From JAHEJA01 sp965656445 (GTDB lineage Bacteria; Pseudomonadota; Alphaproteobacteria; Rhodobacterales; Rhodobacteraceae): 61,250 nucleotides of DNA. Shown in pieces: positions 32,308-41,304 of the stretch; the stretch's first letter is position 1, and every line of letters starts with the position of its first letter. The notes below the pieces were generated by a model. The model saw only the letters and a list, made by a program, of their open reading frames with translations. It was not told where the DNA came from and searched no databases. The stretch spans positions 1-61,250 of the forward strand of contig CBFHKO010000011.1 of assembly GCA_965656445.1 (NCBI GenBank), given 5' to 3'. The position numbers and the translations under genes are program-made.

Positions 32308-32723
32308 GCTATCTTCATTCTGCAAGCCTTCAGCGCGCCGTGTTTCAAGCGCTCTTGGCGGATGAAAGCTTTGTGTCATTGGTTGGGCAAAACGTCTTTG
32401 ACGCGATGCCCTCGGGTCAGTTGCCTGACTTGTTCGTGTCCCTTGGATCGGAAACCGTGCGCGATGCTTCGGATAAAACCTCTTATGCGACGCGGCACGA
32501 ATTCACGATTTCAGTGATCAGTACACATTCAGGGTTTTTAGAGGCCAAAACAGCCGCAGCTGCGATTGGTCGGATTCTATCCGATCCAGATCTAACACTC
32601 TCTCATGCACAGCTCACTTTCTTGAACTTTGATCGCGCCACTGCTCGGCGCGACACAGATAGTCAAACGCGCCGCATCGACTTGGTGTTTCGCGCTCGTA
32701 TCGATACAATTATAACGGAGTAA
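32304..32723 (+). CDS. GTA g8, tail terminator-like protein (DUF3168)
   Basis: A 139-residue DUF3168-type protein: ALLADESFVSLVGQNVFDAMP and LPDLFVSLGSETVRDASDKT at the N-terminus, HEFTISVISTHSGFLEAK in the middle, and a C-terminal strand RRIDLVFRARID. In related phages these proteins cap the head-proximal end of the tail tube. Overlaps g7 by four bases; g9 follows in 4 bases. Confidence 0.86.
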   Translation: MSYLHSASLQRAVFQALLADESFVSLVGQNVFDAMPSGQLPDLFVSLGSETVRDASDKTSYATRHEFTISVISTHSGFLEAKTAAAAIGRILSDPDLTLSHAQLTFLNFDRATARRDTDSQTRRIDLVFRARIDTIITE

Positions 32724-32727
32724 TGCA

Positions 32728-33141
32728 ATGTCAGCTCAAAATGGCAAAGATTTATTGATCAAAATTGATCTTTCTGGGGACGGTCAATTTCAATCCCTCG
32801 CAGGTCTACGCGCCACGCGCATCAGCTTTAATGCTGAAACGATAGATGTCACAACTTTGGAAAGTCAGGGTGGTTGGCGTGAACTTTTAGGCGGGGCAGG
32901 CGTGCGAAGTGCGTCTCTTTCTGGATCTGGTGTTTTCAAAGATCACAGTACGGACGAACGCACGCGGCAAATCTTTTTTGAGGGGAGCACTCCAAACTTT
33001 CAGGTTTTGATCCCAGATTTTGGTATCATTGAAGGGGCCTTCCAAATTACGTCTCTTGAATACGCAGGCAGCTTTAATGGCGAGGCGACTTATGAATTGT
33101 CTTTGGCCTCCGCGGGTGCCCTAAGCTTTACAGCGATTTAA
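32728..33141 (+). CDS. GTA g9, major tail tube protein
   Basis: The 137-residue product matches the TP901-1-type major tail protein: AQNGKDLLIKIDLSGDGQFQ, LRATRISFNAETIDVTTLES and SGSGVFKDHSTDERTRQIFF. It stacks in hexameric rings to form the GTA tail tube. Small size and all-beta character are typical. g10 follows after one base. Confidence 0.9.
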   Translation: MSAQNGKDLLIKIDLSGDGQFQSLAGLRATRISFNAETIDVTTLESQGGWRELLGGAGVRSASLSGSGVFKDHSTDERTRQIFFEGSTPNFQVLIPDFGIIEGAFQITSLEYAGSFNGEATYELSLASAGALSFTAI

Positions 33142-33142
33142 C

Positions 33143-33466
33143 ATGGCCAACCCCTTTGCTGGCGAAGTGGCCTTGGTCATTAACGGTGACAGTCACATTT
33201 TGAAATTGACGCTTCGGGCCTTAGTTGAGCTCGAACAATTGCTAGAGGCCGATAGTTTGGTGGCCCTTGTTGAGAGGTTTGAAACAGGGACCTATCGCGC
33301 CAAGGATATTCTCTTGCTGCTGTTTTGTGGCCTCAAAGGAGGCGGCTGGTGCGGCACACTTCCAGAGCTGTCTGACGCCGATATTGAAGGGGGTGCAAAA
33401 CGCGCAGCCCAAGTTGCTGCCCGTTTGTTGGTGGTGTCTTTTTCTCTTCCCGAGGGGGCGGAATGA
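33143..33466 (+). CDS. GTA g10, tail assembly chaperone-like protein
   Basis: A 107-residue GTA family protein starting ANPFAGEVALVINGDSH and containing LTLRALVELEQLLEADSLVALV, a mark of the GTA gp10 family. Between major tail protein and tape measure, two-gene sets of this kind usually encode tail assembly chaperones, and RcGTA g10 and g10.1 fit this place. The stop overlaps g10.1 by four bases. Confidence 0.85.
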   Translation: MANPFAGEVALVINGDSHILKLTLRALVELEQLLEADSLVALVERFETGTYRAKDILLLLFCGLKGGGWCGTLPELSDADIEGGAKRAAQVAARLLVVSFSLPEGAE

Positions 33467-33648
33467 CGCCGTTTGATTGGCCTTTACTGCTTCGGTTGGG
33501 GGTAAGTGAGCTCAAGTTGAAGCCAGATGAATTCTGGTCGCTAACCCCAATCGAGCTGCGCATTATGCTTGGTCATGATCTCATACGATCCCCTTTATCG
33601 CGGGCGGATATTTCCGCGATGGAGGACTTGTTTTCCAAATTTGAATAA
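33463..33648 (+). CDS. GTA g10.1, second tail assembly chaperone-like protein
   Basis: A 61-residue product with FDWPLLLRLGVSELKLKPDEFWSLTP, the pattern of the small phage protein (TIGR02216/DUF2376 type) between g10 and the tape measure in GTA clusters. In many phages the second chaperone is made by frameshift from the first; here it is a separate gene with its own ATG in a four-base overlap, so no frameshift is needed. Confidence 0.82.
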   Translation: MTPFDWPLLLRLGVSELKLKPDEFWSLTPIELRIMLGHDLIRSPLSRADISAMEDLFSKFE

Positions 33649-33657
33649 GGACCAAAG

Positions 33658-34320
33658 ATGGCTCATCCCAAATCGTTAGACACCCTCAATGAGCAGCTAG
33701 ACGCCCTTGAGGAGAAATTTGAAAATACCGCGCAATTTGCCGCGAGTTTCGACAGCGAATTGCAAAATATCAAAACAAGCTTTTCCGAAGCATCCAAAAG
33801 TGCGCAAGGATTAGAACGCGCGCTCAATCGGGGATTGCGATCGGCCATTGATGGGGTTGTTTTGGATGGGGATACGCTTGCGCAGTCTTTAAAATCGATT
33901 GGGCAATCCTTGGCGAATGCGGCCTATACTGCGGCCGTGAAACCTGTGACGGGTCATGTTGCGGGGCTTTTGGCATCGGGGGCACAAGCTATGTTTGGCG
34001 ATGCCTTACCCTTTGCCAAGGGCGGCACCTTTTCCCAAGGGCGCGTCACTCCTTTTGCAACAGGCGGAATAGTCGACGCGCCAACCTATTTTCCGATGCG
34101 ATCAGGCACAGGTTTGATGGGCGAAGCGGGACCAGAGGCGATCATGCCATTGTCCCGTGGTCCAGATGGGAAGCTGGGCGTCAAAAGCCAGTCCCAATCG
34201 GCGCCTATCAATGTGGTGATGAATATTTCGACACCAAACGCAGAGAGCTTTCGTCGATCTCAATCGCAAATCGCGGCGCAGATGTCACGCGCCTTGGGCC
34301 GTGGTCAGAAACTTAGATAG
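33658..34320 (+). CDS. GTA g11, tape measure protein
   Basis: A 220-residue short tape measure: N-terminal coiled-coil helices (LNEQLDALEEKFENTAQFA, about 9-27), then a glycine-rich membrane-like segment and the phage tape-measure motif FAKGGTFSQGRVTPFATGGI and LMGEAGPEAIMPLSRGPDGK (about 119-176). It sets tail length and may help DNA cross the envelope. Its short length suits the short GTA tail and is close to the RcGTA protein. ATG follows AAGGACC. Confidence 0.88.
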   Translation: MAHPKSLDTLNEQLDALEEKFENTAQFAASFDSELQNIKTSFSEASKSAQGLERALNRGLRSAIDGVVLDGDTLAQSLKSIGQSLANAAYTAAVKPVTGHVAGLLASGAQAMFGDALPFAKGGTFSQGRVTPFATGGIVDAPTYFPMRSGTGLMGEAGPEAIMPLSRGPDGKLGVKSQSQSAPINVVMNISTPNAESFRRSQSQIAAQMSRALGRGQKLR

Positions 34321-34328
34321 GAGCAAAC

Positions 34329-34961
34329 ATGTCATTTCATGATGTACAATTCCCGACTAGCACAAGCTTTGGCTCTGTTGGTGGTCCTGAGCGAAAAACG
34401 GACGTGGTCACCCTTGCCAATGGGTTCGAAGAACGCAACAGCGCCTGGGCTCAGTCGCGGCGGCATTACGATGCGGGAATGGGGTTGAGGTCGCTGGATG
34501 ATGTGGCCGAACTCATCGCGTTTTTTGAGGCGCGACATGGTCAGCTTTATGCCTTTCGTTGGAAGGATTGGGCGGATTTTAAATCCTGTTTGCCGTCGCA
34601 AGATGTGTCTGCACAGGACCAAGTGATCGGGACAGGAGATGGTCAGACGACCGAGTTTCAACTGACAAAAGTCTATCAATCAGGAGAGCAAACCTATGCA
34701 CGAGAGATAACAAAGCCTGTATTGGGCACTGTTATCATTGCGGTTCAAGGCGATGTCTTGAGTGAAGGTGTCCATTTCAGCGTGGATCACAAAACTGGAA
34801 TGGTGACCTTCAATATTGCGCCCCCCGATCAGCAAGAGGTCAGTGCAGGATTTGAATTTGACGTTCCCGTGCGGTTTGAAAGTGATCGCATCCAGACGTC
34901 AGTGGCCAGTTTCCAAGCAGGTGACATTCCCAATGTTCCCCTCATTGAGGTGCGCCAATGA
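34329..34961 (+). CDS. GTA g12, distal tail protein (DUF2460)
   Basis: A 210-residue protein of the DUF2460 / TIGR02217 family: FHDVQFPTSTSFGSVGGPER at the start, YDAGMGLRSLDDVAELIAFFEARHGQLY and FRWKDWADFKSC in the middle, and FEFDVPVRFESDRIQTSVA near the end. RcGTA g12 forms the distal ring where the tail meets the baseplate hub. It overlaps g13 by four bases. Confidence 0.9.
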   Translation: MSFHDVQFPTSTSFGSVGGPERKTDVVTLANGFEERNSAWAQSRRHYDAGMGLRSLDDVAELIAFFEARHGQLYAFRWKDWADFKSCLPSQDVSAQDQVIGTGDGQTTEFQLTKVYQSGEQTYAREITKPVLGTVIIAVQGDVLSEGVHFSVDHKTGMVTFNIAPPDQQEVSAGFEFDVPVRFESDRIQTSVASFQAGDIPNVPLIEVRQ

Positions 34962-35806
34962 ATAGGGTCACCACAGAATGTCATGCATGGATCATCACGA
35001 AAACCAATGGAGTCGCTTTGGGGTTTTGCGATCATGATCGCGCGTTGTCTGTGAATGGGGTGCTCTGCCAACCTCAGGCTGGGTTGGCTTCTGTTGCGCT
35101 TCAACAATCCTCGGGCATGTCTATCGATAATACAGAGGCCTCGGGTTACCTCAGTGATGTCGCCATAAACGAAAGCGATATCAAGCTCGGCCTTTATGAC
35201 GGAGCCGAGGTGCAAACGTGGCGCGTCGATTGGCAAAATCCAGAAACGGCCGCTCTTGAGTTTCGCGGACATATTTCGTCGATCACACAAAAGGACACCC
35301 TGTTTCATGCGGAAATTCAGGGACTTACTGCGGCACTAAATCGTCCTGTTGGCCGTGTGTTTCAAAAACCATGTTCTGCCGTTTTAGGGGACAAGCGGTG
35401 TGGCGTCGATATTGGATCGAGCGACGTTCAGCTTCAGGTGGCGGTATCGGACCTTACTGAGGGTCGTGTCGTGAAAATTCCTTATGCAATACCTTTTGCT
35501 GAGGGCTGGTTTTCGCATGGTGTGGCACGTGTTGAGTATGGCAATGATTACATCAAATACTATACAATCAAAAATGATAGACGCTTAGAGGCGTCTAGTG
35601 AAGTCGAATTCTGGTATCCCGTCATCGAGCCAGAGCGCGTGCAATCAATAAGCCTCATTGCGGGGTGTGATAAACGGTTTGAAACCTGCAAAAGCAAATT
35701 TAACAACGCAATAAATTTCCAAGGGTTTCCCGACATTCCGGATCAGGATTGGATGGCGATCCATCCAACGCAATCCTCTGAAAAATCGGGGGGGACGCGC
35801 CGATGA
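34958..35806 (+). CDS. GTA g13, baseplate hub protein (DUF2163)
   Basis: A 282-residue DUF2163 / TIGR02218 protein. The N-terminus reads HAWIITKTNGVALGFCDHD. Cysteines in FQKPCSAVLGDKRCGVD and AGCDKRFETCKSKFNN sit where RcGTA gp13 and the related lambda gpL bind an iron-sulfur cluster, so a cluster is likely here too. It forms the hub at the tip of the tail. Four-base overlaps join it to both g12 and g14. Confidence 0.9.
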   Translation: MNRVTTECHAWIITKTNGVALGFCDHDRALSVNGVLCQPQAGLASVALQQSSGMSIDNTEASGYLSDVAINESDIKLGLYDGAEVQTWRVDWQNPETAALEFRGHISSITQKDTLFHAEIQGLTAALNRPVGRVFQKPCSAVLGDKRCGVDIGSSDVQLQVAVSDLTEGRVVKIPYAIPFAEGWFSHGVARVEYGNDYIKYYTIKNDRRLEASSEVEFWYPVIEPERVQSISLIAGCDKRFETCKSKFNNAINFQGFPDIPDQDWMAIHPTQSSEKSGGTRR

Positions 35807-36240
35807 GCCAAGCGGAATTGATTATAACAGAAGCCCGTTCTTGGATTGGGACGCCTTTTCATCATCAAGCCTCCTTGAAGCATGTGGGATCTGATTGCTT
35901 GGGGGTTATTCGCGGTATTTGGCGTCATTTGTTTGGGGCAGACCCTCAAAGCATTCCGCCTTATTCACAGGCATGGGACGAGATTACCAAATCCGAAGCA
36001 ATGCTAGGCGCTTTTGCACATCATTTGATCCCCGTAGATAATTCAGCAACCCAATCTGGCGACATCGTTGTGTTTCGTATGCGTCCAAACACCATTGCAA
36101 AGCATTGCGCAATTCTATGTGCGCCAAACAGTTTCGTTCACTCTTACGACCCAGTTGGTGTTGTCGAAAGCAATCTAACAGTCTCATGGCAACGGCGCAT
36201 CGTTGCCCGGTTTCGTTTCCCACAGAGGAGTCACACATAA
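35803..36240 (+). CDS. GTA g14, NlpC/P60 cell-wall peptidase
   Basis: A 145-residue cysteine peptidase carried on the tail tip, which cuts the recipient's peptidoglycan stem peptides. The catalytic cysteine is in VGSDCLGVIRG (about 26-36), the histidine in AKHCAILC (about 102-109), with a further His in SFVHSY. The family form is the phage NlpC/P60 type (TIGR02219). Its stop overlaps the g15 start by one base. Confidence 0.9.
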   Translation: MSQAELIITEARSWIGTPFHHQASLKHVGSDCLGVIRGIWRHLFGADPQSIPPYSQAWDEITKSEAMLGAFAHHLIPVDNSATQSGDIVVFRMRPNTIAKHCAILCAPNSFVHSYDPVGVVESNLTVSWQRRIVARFRFPQRSHT

Positions 36241-39200
36241 TGGCAACAGTCGTTTTTTCCGCCCTAGGCGCAGGATTAGGAAGCTCACTAGGTGGCAGCT
36301 TGTTTGGCCTGTCAATGACCGCTGTTGGACGGTTCGCAGGAGCCATGGTTGGTCGCTCAATTGACAACAGGCTCAGTTCAGGTGGCTCTGATATCGTAGA
36401 AAGCGGCAAGTTGGATCGCATTCGCATGTCATCTACAGGCGAGGGTGTTCCTATCCCTATGGTATTTGGGCGCTCGCGTGTTGGGGGGCACGTTATTTGG
36501 GCCTCTCAATTCACTGAACAGATTGAGAAAACAGGCGGGGGAAAAACGCCCAAAGGGGCGCCGCCTGAGCCAACTTTGAAGACTTATAAATATTCTGTGT
36601 CCCTCGCCATAGCGCTTTGTCGCGGCGAAATCTTGGATGTCGCGCGTGTGTGGGCAGATGGCGTTGAAGTGGCGAAATCTGATTTGAACATGCGCCTTTA
36701 TTCAGGATCATGGGACCAAGAGCCTGATCCCAAGATAGAAGCTATTGAAGGCCAAGGTCAGGTGCCTGCCTATCGGGGCATGGCTTACGTGGTCTTTGAG
36801 GACTTGCAGCTTTATCAATTTGGCAATCGCATTCCTCAATTCAATTTCGAAGTCTGTCGCCCCGCACAAGAGTCACCTCAGATCGCACAAGAAACGTCTC
36901 AGATTGTTCAGGCCGTGGCCCTCATTCCGGGAAGTGGTGAATATTCGCTGGCGGCTGATGCTGTGAGATATGATTTTGGCGATGGGCTCTATCAATCAGC
37001 GAACCAGCATTCTTCGTCGAAACAGTCCGATTTTTCGACCTCACTGGAGATGTTGAAACAAGAGTTACCAAAATGTAAATCGACCTCCCTTATTGTGAGT
37101 TGGTTTGGCAATGATTTGCGGTGTTCGGAATGCGCCATTGCGCCCAAAGTGGAACATAATCGCGCCGATAGCGACAAGATGCCTTGGACCGTGAGCGGGC
37201 TTAGTCGCGACATGGCACAAGAGGTAACGCAAAAAGAGGGCGAGCCGCTTTATGGGGGAACGCCAACGGACCAATCTGTTGTTCAATCGATTCAAGCTCT
37301 AAAAGAGAACGATCAAGAGGTCATGTTCTATCCTTTTATCTTGATGGATCAACCTGCGGACAACGCGCTCATCAATCCTTATGATCCGGCAACGTTCCAA
37401 CCTGCTTTACCGTGGAGAGGGCGCATTACATTGGATATAGCGCCTAATGTGGAGGGAACATCAGATCAAAGCGATAGTGCCACGCAACAAGTTGAGGCCT
37501 TTTTTGGTCAGGCTGCGCAAACGGATTTTCGGATTGAAAATGACAAAGTTTTCTATTCGGGACCATCCGAGTGGAGCTATCGTCGGTTTGTGTTGCATTA
37601 TGCGTGGCTGTGTAAACTGGCTGGTGGGGTTAATGCCTTTTGCATCGGATCAGAATTGAGAGGATTAACGCAAATTCGGGGGCAGGGTGATACATTTCCA
37701 GCAGTGTCCGAATTGATCAAACTGGCGCGTGATGTGCGCAGTATTTTGGGCGATGAAACCAAAATTGGCTATGCTGCGGATTGGAGTGAATATTTTGGCT
37801 ATCATCCCCAAGACAATAGTGGGGATGTCTATTTTCACTTGGATCCGCTCTGGGCCGATGATGCAATCGATTTTGTCGGGATTGATAATTACATGCCCCT
37901 GTCAGACTGGCGTGATACACGCGATCATTTGGATCAATATTGGGGATCGATTTACAATCTAGATTACCTGTCGAGCAATATCGAAGGGGGCGAGGGGTTT
38001 GATTGGTACTATGCCTCAGATCAAGACCGTCAAGACCAACTGCGCAGCCCCATTAGCGATGAGTATTACCAAGAGCCTTGGGTCTGGCGATACAAAGATA
38101 TTCGCAATTGGTGGCAACACGAACATTTTGAGCGCCGTGATGGTGTGAGACTGGACTCCCCCACGAAATGGGTCGCGCAATCTAAACCGATTTGGTTTAC
38201 GGAAATTGGCTGTGCTGCTTTGGACAAAGCAACCAATCAGCCAAACAAGTTTCTGGATCCCAAGTCGTCAGAATCAGAAATGCCATATTTTTCAAACGGT
38301 CAGCGGGATGAGTTCATCCAAATGTCATACCTTCAGGCGATGACCTCCTATTGGGAAAATCCCGCGGTGAACCCAGTGTCACATGTCTATGATGGGCCGA
38401 TGCTGGATACATCTAAATCCTTTGTCTGGGCATGGGACGCGCGTCCTTATCCGTGGTTTCCAAATGCCAAAGGAATTTGGAGTGATGGAAACAATTATGA
38501 CCGTGGCCATTGGATTAATGGGCGGACGTCTAGTCAATCGCTTGCGGCTGTTGTTGCGGAAATTTGCACCATGTCTGGCGTCAGTCACTATGATGTCTCT
38601 GAATTATACGGATATGTGCGCGGCTACGATCTCCGTGCGCCAGACGTGGGGCGATCCATGATTCAATCTCTGTCACTGCGCTACGGGTTTGATATATTTG
38701 AGCAAGGCGGCGTCCTAAGGTTTGTGAGCCCGCAATCCACTATTTCCTCTGTTTTGGATCAAGATCGGCTTGTGGCGAGTGAAGAATTGGATGCCATCAT
38801 AACACACACGCGTGACACCGATGCCGACGTGGTTGGCCGTGTTCAGCTGTCCTTTACTGAGGCGGATGGCGACTATGCAACGGTCAGTGAAGAGGCGATT
38901 TTGTCAACGGAGTCTGTGACCTCAATTGCGCGCAATGATGTTCCTTTGGTGATGACACGATCAGAGGGGCAAAATGTTATCAAGCGTTGGTTGCACGATG
39001 CACAACTTGCTAAAGAAACCGTGAAATTTGCCGCGCCCTTATCGCAGAAGGCTTTGCAAATTGGGCAACTTGTGGCATTCAGCGACACCCCAGACGTAAC
39101 CTATCGTATTGATCAAATTGAACGCGATACCTATCAAATCATTCAGGCCACGCGGCGCGATGTCTTGTCGTTGCACCCTTCTGATTACATGTCGAATTCG

Positions 39201-40151
39201 GCTGATTTGAAGGAGCAATCTATCCCATTGCCGGTGACTGCAATCTTGATGGATCTGCCCAATCAAGCAATGGGTTTGCCAAGTAATCAGGCAAGCGTTG
39301 CTATGTCCGCGCGACCATGGATATCCCCTGCGGCCCTCTATGTGGATAGAGGCGATCAGGATTGGGAGCTAGAGAAAGTCATTGGCAATCAAGCTCGAAT
39401 TGGCAGGATTCTTACTAGCCTAGACAATGGCCCAGTTGATCGAATTGACTACGGTCGAACGTTTGACGTTGAACTTCACGATGGTCAATTGAGCGGCAAA
39501 TCTGAATTGGCGATTTTGTCGGGGGCCAATATGGCGGCTATTGGATCGGGGGCCTCGACGGGGTGGGAAATACTCCAATTTGTGGACGCTGAGCTCATCG
39601 CGCCCAATCGATACCGCCTCTCTGGATTGGTGCGTGGAAAATTTGGAACGGATGCGGAGATGCCAGCCTCATGGATGCCCGGTGATCGATTTGTGATGTT
39701 GGACAGTGCGATCGAGGGGATTCCCCTAAATTCGAGCGATTTGGATGCCGAGCTTAGGCTATTGTTTGGGCCCACAGCGGCGGCAATGGACAGTGATGTC
39801 TACCAAACGCAGTCGTATCAACACCAAAACATATCCGCACGTCCGCTTCGTCCCTGTCATCTTCGCGCGATTATTTCTGGAAGTGACCTGGCCGTTTCAT
39901 GGATCAGACGTGGTTTAAAAGAGGCCGATCGATGGTGGAATACGGAGATCCTGCAGTTAGGGGAGCAAAGCCACTACCGCATACGTTTACTCCAAAACGA
40001 AGAGGTGATTGCGGAGCAGACATCCACAACCTGTGACACTGTTTTCACTCTATCAGAGGGGGCGATGCTAAACGCTCCTCTCAAAGTGAGAGTTGCCCAG
40101 TATTCGACTGAATATGGGTATGGACCGGATGCGGACTGTATTGTTGAATGA
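36240..40151 (+). CDS. GTA g15, megatron / host-specificity tail protein
   Basis: The largest GTA protein (1303 residues), forming the central baseplate fibre that meets the recipient. The N-terminus has a glycine-rich hydrophobic stretch, then hub-like sequence (VPIPMVFGRSRVGGHVIWA, about 71-89), the GTA TIM-barrel-like domain (about 390-720, with IGYAADWSEYFGYHPQD and DFVGIDNYMPLSDWRD), and a phage-tail domain to the C-terminus. The frame opens at 36105, but ATG 36240 after GAGGAG is the start, in a one-base overlap with g14. It is open over its entire length, with no damage. Confidence 0.93.
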   Translation: MATVVFSALGAGLGSSLGGSLFGLSMTAVGRFAGAMVGRSIDNRLSSGGSDIVESGKLDRIRMSSTGEGVPIPMVFGRSRVGGHVIWASQFTEQIEKTGGGKTPKGAPPEPTLKTYKYSVSLAIALCRGEILDVARVWADGVEVAKSDLNMRLYSGSWDQEPDPKIEAIEGQGQVPAYRGMAYVVFEDLQLYQFGNRIPQFNFEVCRPAQESPQIAQETSQIVQAVALIPGSGEYSLAADAVRYDFGDGLYQSANQHSSSKQSDFSTSLEMLKQELPKCKSTSLIVSWFGNDLRCSECAIAPKVEHNRADSDKMPWTVSGLSRDMAQEVTQKEGEPLYGGTPTDQSVVQSIQALKENDQEVMFYPFILMDQPADNALINPYDPATFQPALPWRGRITLDIAPNVEGTSDQSDSATQQVEAFFGQAAQTDFRIENDKVFYSGPSEWSYRRFVLHYAWLCKLAGGVNAFCIGSELRGLTQIRGQGDTFPAVSELIKLARDVRSILGDETKIGYAADWSEYFGYHPQDNSGDVYFHLDPLWADDAIDFVGIDNYMPLSDWRDTRDHLDQYWGSIYNLDYLSSNIEGGEGFDWYYASDQDRQDQLRSPISDEYYQEPWVWRYKDIRNWWQHEHFERRDGVRLDSPTKWVAQSKPIWFTEIGCAALDKATNQPNKFLDPKSSESEMPYFSNGQRDEFIQMSYLQAMTSYWENPAVNPVSHVYDGPMLDTSKSFVWAWDARPYPWFPNAKGIWSDGNNYDRGHWINGRTSSQSLAAVVAEICTMSGVSHYDVSELYGYVRGYDLRAPDVGRSMIQSLSLRYGFDIFEQGGVLRFVSPQSTISSVLDQDRLVASEELDAIITHTRDTDADVVGRVQLSFTEADGDYATVSEEAILSTESVTSIARNDVPLVMTRSEGQNVIKRWLHDAQLAKETVKFAAPLSQKALQIGQLVAFSDTPDVTYRIDQIERDTYQIIQATRRDVLSLHPSDYMSNSADLKEQSIPLPVTAILMDLPNQAMGLPSNQASVAMSARPWISPAALYVDRGDQDWELEKVIGNQARIGRILTSLDNGPVDRIDYGRTFDVELHDGQLSGKSELAILSGANMAAIGSGASTGWEILQFVDAELIAPNRYRLSGLVRGKFGTDAEMPASWMPGDRFVMLDSAIEGIPLNSSDLDAELRLLFGPTAAAMDSDVYQTQSYQHQNISARPLRPCHLRAIISGSDLAVSWIRRGLKEADRWWNTEILQLGEQSHYRIRLLQNEEVIAEQTSTTCDTVFTLSEGAMLNAPLKVRVAQYSTEYGYGPDADCIVE

Positions 40152-40351
40152 GGCGTTTAACAGAACTTGATTTTGAAAAGGAACGGGCATGGTTGGCGAC
40201 CATGCCCAAATCCTTGCGACCCTTTATGCAAGCACAACTCAGGCAATACGCGCATTGGGCCGATTTATACAGACAGAAATTTGGTCAATCGCACGCCGTT
40301 TGGGGAGTGGGAACACTCTGGTCTGTGTTGGATCGTCTCAAAGGGACTTGA
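40148..40351 (+). CDS. Small protein trailing GTA g15
   Basis: A 67-residue basic protein starting in a four-base overlap (ATGA) with the g15 stop, so it is translated with the GTA operon. It reads LDFEKERAWLATMPKSLRPF and then aromatic- and glutamine-rich sequence (QYAHWADLYRQKF), all helical. No family recognised. Its position makes it a possible extra GTA component or regulator, but there is no functional evidence. cysE follows after 54 bases. Confidence 0.65.
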   Translation: MRRLTELDFEKERAWLATMPKSLRPFMQAQLRQYAHWADLYRQKFGQSHAVWGVGTLWSVLDRLKGT

Positions 40352-40405
40352 TTGCAAAATTGAGCGACTACATATATCCTGTAGCAAACAAAAGGAGGGC
40401 ACAGG

Positions 40406-41212
40406 ATGTCTGATGTCTCGGTCAATTTAACTCAGCTCGATCCCGTTTGGGAGCAAATTGTATCAGAGGCTGAACAAGCCGTCCTTGATGAGCCATTCTT
40501 GGGGAGTGTGTTTCATTCTTCAATCTTGCATCATGACTCGCTCGAGAAATCGCTCGCCTATCGCATTGCTTTAAAATTAGCGTCAAATGAAATGCCAGAG
40601 CAAACGCTGCGTGAAATTTGTGATGAGGCTTATCGGTCGAACCCGTCCTTAAAAGAATCGGCACGCGCGGACCTTGCCGCCGTTTATGATCGTGATCCTG
40701 CTTGTCATAGCTTGTTGCAACCTTTGATGTTTTTCAAAGGCTTTCAGGCCGTACAGTCCTATCGTATAGCAAATTGGCTCTGGCAAAATGGTCGTAACGA
40801 GCTTGCCTATTTCTTTCAAATGCGGATTTCAGAAATGTTTGGCGTGGATATTCACCCAGCTGCAAGAATCGGCAAAGGCATCATGATTGATCATGCACAT
40901 TCTATCGTGATCGGCGGCACGGCGGTTGTTGGGGACAATGTCTCTATGCTGCATTCTGTTACTCTTGGCGGAACAGGAAAAGAAGAAGAAGACCGTCATC
41001 CCAAGATTGGGGATGGGGTATTGATTGGCGCAGGTGCCAAGGTTTTGGGAAACATAAAGGTTGGACATTGCAGCCGCGTGGCTGCAGGGTCAGTCGTGCT
41101 TCACGAAGTGCCGCCCAAGAAAACCGTTGCGGGGGTCCCTGCGCGTGTTGTTGGGGAAGCTGGGTGTTCCACGCCCTCTGTCAGCATGAATCAAATATTG
41201 AACGGAAAGTAA
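40406..41212 (+). CDS. cysE: Serine O-acetyltransferase
   Basis: CysE acetylates serine with acetyl-CoA, the first step of cysteine synthesis. The 268-residue protein has the N-terminal helical domain (ADLAAVYDRDPACHSLL, about 89-105) and the left-handed beta-helix hexapeptide domain with GVDIHPAARIGKGIMIDHAHSIVIGGTAVVGDN, carrying the catalytic Asp-His pair in IDHAH and a second His in MLHSVTLGGTG. AGGAGG lies 9 bases before the ATG. It is downstream of the GTA genes with no terminator between, so it may receive their transcription. Confidence 0.95.
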   Translation: MSDVSVNLTQLDPVWEQIVSEAEQAVLDEPFLGSVFHSSILHHDSLEKSLAYRIALKLASNEMPEQTLREICDEAYRSNPSLKESARADLAAVYDRDPACHSLLQPLMFFKGFQAVQSYRIANWLWQNGRNELAYFFQMRISEMFGVDIHPAARIGKGIMIDHAHSIVIGGTAVVGDNVSMLHSVTLGGTGKEEEDRHPKIGDGVLIGAGAKVLGNIKVGHCSRVAAGSVVLHEVPPKKTVAGVPARVVGEAGCSTPSVSMNQILNGK

Positions 41213-41233
41213 GATTTTACCTTTAAGGGGTAC

Positions 41234-41264
41234 AAAAAACGCCGCGATCGACGCGGCGTTTTTT
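41234..41264. terminator. Bidirectional terminator between cysE and pdhC
   Basis: AAAAAACGCCGCG (41234-41246) pairs with CGCGGCGTTTTTT (41252-41264) around a 5-base loop. The A and T runs serve both convergent transcripts. Confidence 0.93.
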
Positions 41265-41270
41265 GTTGGC

Positions 41271-41293
41271 ACTGCGTGCCAATGGCACGCAGT
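41271..41293 (-). repeat. Second hairpin downstream of pdhC
   Basis: ACTGCGTGCC (41271-41280) and GGCACGCAGT (41284-41293) make a perfect 10-base stem with a 3-base loop, between the pdhC stop and the terminator. It has no T tract, so it is not itself a terminator; it may shield the pdh mRNA 3' end. Confidence 0.6.
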
Positions 41294-41304
41294 TGATGTG
41301 TCGC

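Noticed and set aside
33143..33648. Tail-chaperone frameshift between g10 and g10.1
   Set aside because: The second gene has its own ATG in a four-base overlap, so no frameshift need be invoked.
26304..40351. Active temperate prophage
   Set aside because: No integrase, repressor, replication genes or attachment sites; gene order is that of RcGTA.
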